A stretch of 15,124 bases of DNA, from assembly GCF_039812505.1 (NCBI RefSeq), contig NZ_JBDIAQ010000081.1, positions 1 to 15,124 of the forward strand, given 5' to 3'. Position 1 is the stretch's first letter; each line of letters begins with the position of its first letter. The translations under genes and the position numbers were made by a program. The notes beneath the pieces were generated by a model. That model was not told the origin of the DNA. It saw only the letters and a list, made by a program, of their open reading frames with translations, and made no database searches. Below are positions 13,331 to 15,124 of this stretch, piece after piece. Source of the stretch: Intrasporangium_A sp039812505. GTDB taxonomy: Bacteria; Actinomycetota; Actinomycetes; Actinomycetales; Dermatophilaceae.

Positions 13331-14170
13331 ATGGACGCCGTCAAGACCTACCGCTATCTGCGGATCGCGATGATCGGCATGGTCGTCCTGATCGGGGCGG
13401 CGGTGCTGCACGAATGGGGGGCGACCGGCTGGCGGTGCCTCCAGCCGTCCGTGAGCTCGTACTACTACACGCCGGCGCGCGGGGTCCTCGTCGGCGCGCT
13501 CGTGGCGGTCGGCGTCTGCCTCGTCGTGATCAAGGGCAACACCGACTGGGAGGACATCCTGCTCAACCTCGGGGGGGCGGTCGCGCCGGTCATCGCGTTC
13601 GTGCCGACGCCGGAGCCGGGTGGGTGCCGGTCGGTGCCGGTGGAGGTCAGCGACATCCCGGCGGACGTCGCGAACAACGTCTTCGCGCTGCTCGTGCTGG
13701 GCCTGGCCGGCATCATCATCACGGTCGTGATCGCGCGGGCCGCGCCGCGCTCGGGTCAGCCCCTCGAGCCCGCGGTCCGGTTCGGCCTCGCCGCCACGGT
13801 CGTGCTGTACCTGGCGGCTCTGGTCACGTTCTTCGCGGCCCGGTCGTTCTTCATCGAGCACGCGCACTATGCGGCGGCGTTCGTGCTGTTCGTGTGCATG
13901 GTGGCGGTCATGATCATCAACGCGTGGTTCTACGGCCGGCAGCAGGCCCGCGGCTCGTTGCCGACGGCCTCCGACTACGCCAACAGGTATGCCGCCGTCG
14001 CGCTCGTCATGATCGGCACCGTCGTGGTCATGCTGGTCTGGCGCACGGTGTTCGGCTGGGAGCACGCGGTGCTGTGGATCGAGGGCGTGCTGATCGGTTG
14101 CTTCGCGGTGTTCTGGGCGCTGCAGACGCGAGAGCTGTGGAACGAGGGGCTGCGTGCGCCGGCCCGGTGA
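13331..14170 (+). CDS. uncharacterised polytopic membrane protein (about 8 TM)
   Basis: The protein has 279 residues. A short basic N-terminus (MDAVKTYRYLR) leads into membrane segment 1 (about 12-27), followed by an outside loop containing SSYYYTPARG (42-51), then segments at about 52-67, 77-92, 117-137, 147-170, 178-198, 215-235 and 243-262. The SYYYTPAR motif followed by a VGALVAVGVCLVVIKG helix and a DILLNLGGAVAPVIAFVPT helix is a pattern I associate with conserved, functionally unassigned membrane proteins; I cannot name a transport or enzymatic role. Two cysteines in outside loops (residue 36 and in GGCRS at about 99) could form a disulfide. The ATG at 13331 is chosen because a -10 hexamer ends 6 nt upstream; the long open frame before it overlaps dedA and is spurious. 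It is convergent with endonuclease IV, with a 57-bp gap. Confidence 0.75.
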   Translation: MDAVKTYRYLRIAMIGMVVLIGAAVLHEWGATGWRCLQPSVSSYYYTPARGVLVGALVAVGVCLVVIKGNTDWEDILLNLGGAVAPVIAFVPTPEPGGCRSVPVEVSDIPADVANNVFALLVLGLAGIIITVVIARAAPRSGQPLEPAVRFGLAATVVLYLAALVTFFAARSFFIEHAHYAAAFVLFVCMVAVMIINAWFYGRQQARGSLPTASDYANRYAAVALVMIGTVVVMLVWRTVFGWEHAVLWIEGVLIGCFAVFWALQTRELWNEGLRAPAR

Positions 14171-14227
14171 CCGGTCTGCTGGTGGCCGGGTGCTCGGAGA
14201 GGCGTGGCACGTCAGGGGTTCGGCCGG

Positions 14228-15025
14228 TCAGCCCAGTCTCGATCGGAGCCAGTCGATGTCCGCCCGCTGACCCCCGAGGCCACCCGGGGTCTCGCACACG
14301 ACCGGCGCTGCGGCCGCACGCACCAGCGCGACCACCTCGTCGCCGTCGAGGGTGCCCTTGCCGAAGTTGGTGTGCCGGTCGGCGCCCGAGTCGAAGGCGT
14401 CGCGTGAGTCGTTCGCGTGGACGAGGTCGACGCGGCCGGTGATCGCGCGGACCTTGTCGACGACCGTCGTGAGGTCGTTGCCGCCGGCGAAGGCGTGGCA
14501 GGTGTCGAGGCAGAACCCGACGGTGTCGCCGCCCTCGGCCTGCCCGATGGCGTCCCAGAGCCGGGCGATCGCCTCGATCCTGCGCGCCATGGCGTTGTCG
14601 CCGCCGGCCGTGTTCTCGATCAGGAGCGGCACGGGCATCTCGAGCCCGGCTATGCACTTGCGCCAGTTGTCGAAGCCGGCGGCCGGGTCCTCGTCCTTGC
14701 CGAGGTGGCCGGCGTGCACGACGACACCCTTGGCGCCGATCTGCGCAGCGGCGAGCAGATGCTGCTGCAGCAGCTTGCGACCCGGGATGCGGATCCGGTT
14801 GTTCAGGCTCGCGACGTTGATCGGGTAGGGCGCGTGGACGTAGAGGTCGACACCCGCCGCCGCGGCGTCGGTCCGGAGCGCTTCCGCGCCGCCCGGGTAG
14901 CGGATCACCGGGCCCTTGTAGCTCTGCGGGTCGCCGAGGAAGAGCTGCGAGAGGGTGGCCCCGCGCGCGACTGCCTCGGCGATCGGGTCCTCCTGGTCGA
15001 CGTGCGCTCCGATGTGCAGGGCCAT
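14228..15025 (-). CDS. nfo: deoxyribonuclease IV (endonuclease IV, AP endonuclease)
   Basis: This 265-residue TIM-barrel AP endonuclease of base-excision repair cleaves DNA 5' to abasic sites using three zinc ions. All nine metal ligands of the E. coli enzyme have visible counterparts: His64 (VHAPYPINVAS), His104 (VVHAGHLG), Glu137 (LLIENTAGG), Asp174 and His177 (GFCLDTCHAFAGG), His203 (LVHANDS), Asp216 and His218 (DRHTNFGKG) and Glu245 (VCETPGG). Length is close to the family norm of about 280. The ATG at 15025 is chosen because the protein then begins MALHIGAHV, as in the family, and a perfect TANNNT -10 element sits 6 nt upstream; the frame is open a further 26 codons. It is transcribed alone on the minus strand. 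Confidence 0.93.
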   Translation of the reverse strand: MALHIGAHVDQEDPIAEAVARGATLSQLFLGDPQSYKGPVIRYPGGAEALRTDAAAAGVDLYVHAPYPINVASLNNRIRIPGRKLLQQHLLAAAQIGAKGVVVHAGHLGKDEDPAAGFDNWRKCIAGLEMPVPLLIENTAGGDNAMARRIEAIARLWDAIGQAEGGDTVGFCLDTCHAFAGGNDLTTVVDKVRAITGRVDLVHANDSRDAFDSGADRHTNFGKGTLDGDEVVALVRAAAAPVVCETPGGLGGQRADIDWLRSRLG

Positions 15026-15031
15026 GGCGAC

Positions 15032-15037
15032 AGGGTA
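15032..15037 (-). promoter_or_regulatory. -10 hexamer of a predicted leaderless promoter for nfo
   Basis: On the minus strand TACCCT is followed by GTCGCC and then the ATG at 15025, so transcription is expected to start on the start codon. There is no ribosome binding site. Confidence 0.6.
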
Positions 15038-15124
15038 TGTCGGGCGGGCCGGACGCACGGAGCCTGTCCGGTCGATCCGCACGGGCATCACGAGAACCGA
15101 CACTGGTTGCAGTTGTCGTGGGGT

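Overview
The window is very GC-rich (by eye above 70%), with GTG starts, strong third-position GC bias and leaderless-type promoters. It is therefore almost certainly chromosome of a high-GC actinomycete. The protein families (mycobacterial-type DinB2, actinobacterial DUF2237 protein, AbgT plus M17 peptidase) fit Actinomycetota; I lean to a Micrococcales or Propionibacteriales-like genome, but this is a guess. There is no transposase, integrase, phage gene, CRISPR array or rRNA/tRNA. It reads as ordinary chromosome with unusual intergenic elements.

Layout. 1-2065: four small genes on the + strand, namely a DUF2237 protein, a lipoprotein, a conserved all-helical protein and a two-TM protein. 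2102-3184: a Y-family DNA polymerase of the DinB2 type. It converges on a FAD-binding dehydrogenase (3302-4948, minus), and the 117-bp gap between their stop codons is filled by five 21-bp tandem repeats. 4949-5497: a long gene-free region with two sizeable stem-loops. 5498-8721: an M17 leucyl aminopeptidase translationally coupled to an AbgT-family transporter. 8798-10603: an SLC13-type permease carrying two TrkA-C/RCK-C domains. This converges on a berberine-bridge-type FAD oxidoreductase (10877-12253, minus), which is divergent from a DedA-family membrane protein (12523-13254). 13331-14170: an uncharacterised polytopic membrane protein. 14228-15025 (minus): endonuclease IV.

How the genes work together. 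Only the aminopeptidase and AbgT are clearly one operon, suggesting uptake (or export) of aminoacyl-glutamate-like compounds linked to peptide hydrolysis. DinB2 and endonuclease IV are both DNA-repair genes but sit 11 kb apart and show no SOS box. Most other genes are single transcription units with their own promoters.

The most interesting signals are non-coding. (1) A phased 21-bp tandem repeat array lies between convergent genes. (2) Seven of the eleven independently transcribed genes lack a usable Shine-Dalgarno site and have an xANNNT -10 hexamer exactly 6 or 7 nt before the start codon, which predicts leaderless mRNAs. (3) A short motif, GCGGCATAC, occurs six times, five of them between genes. 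In addition, DinB2 has isoleucine at the steric-gate position, which predicts tolerance of ribonucleotides.
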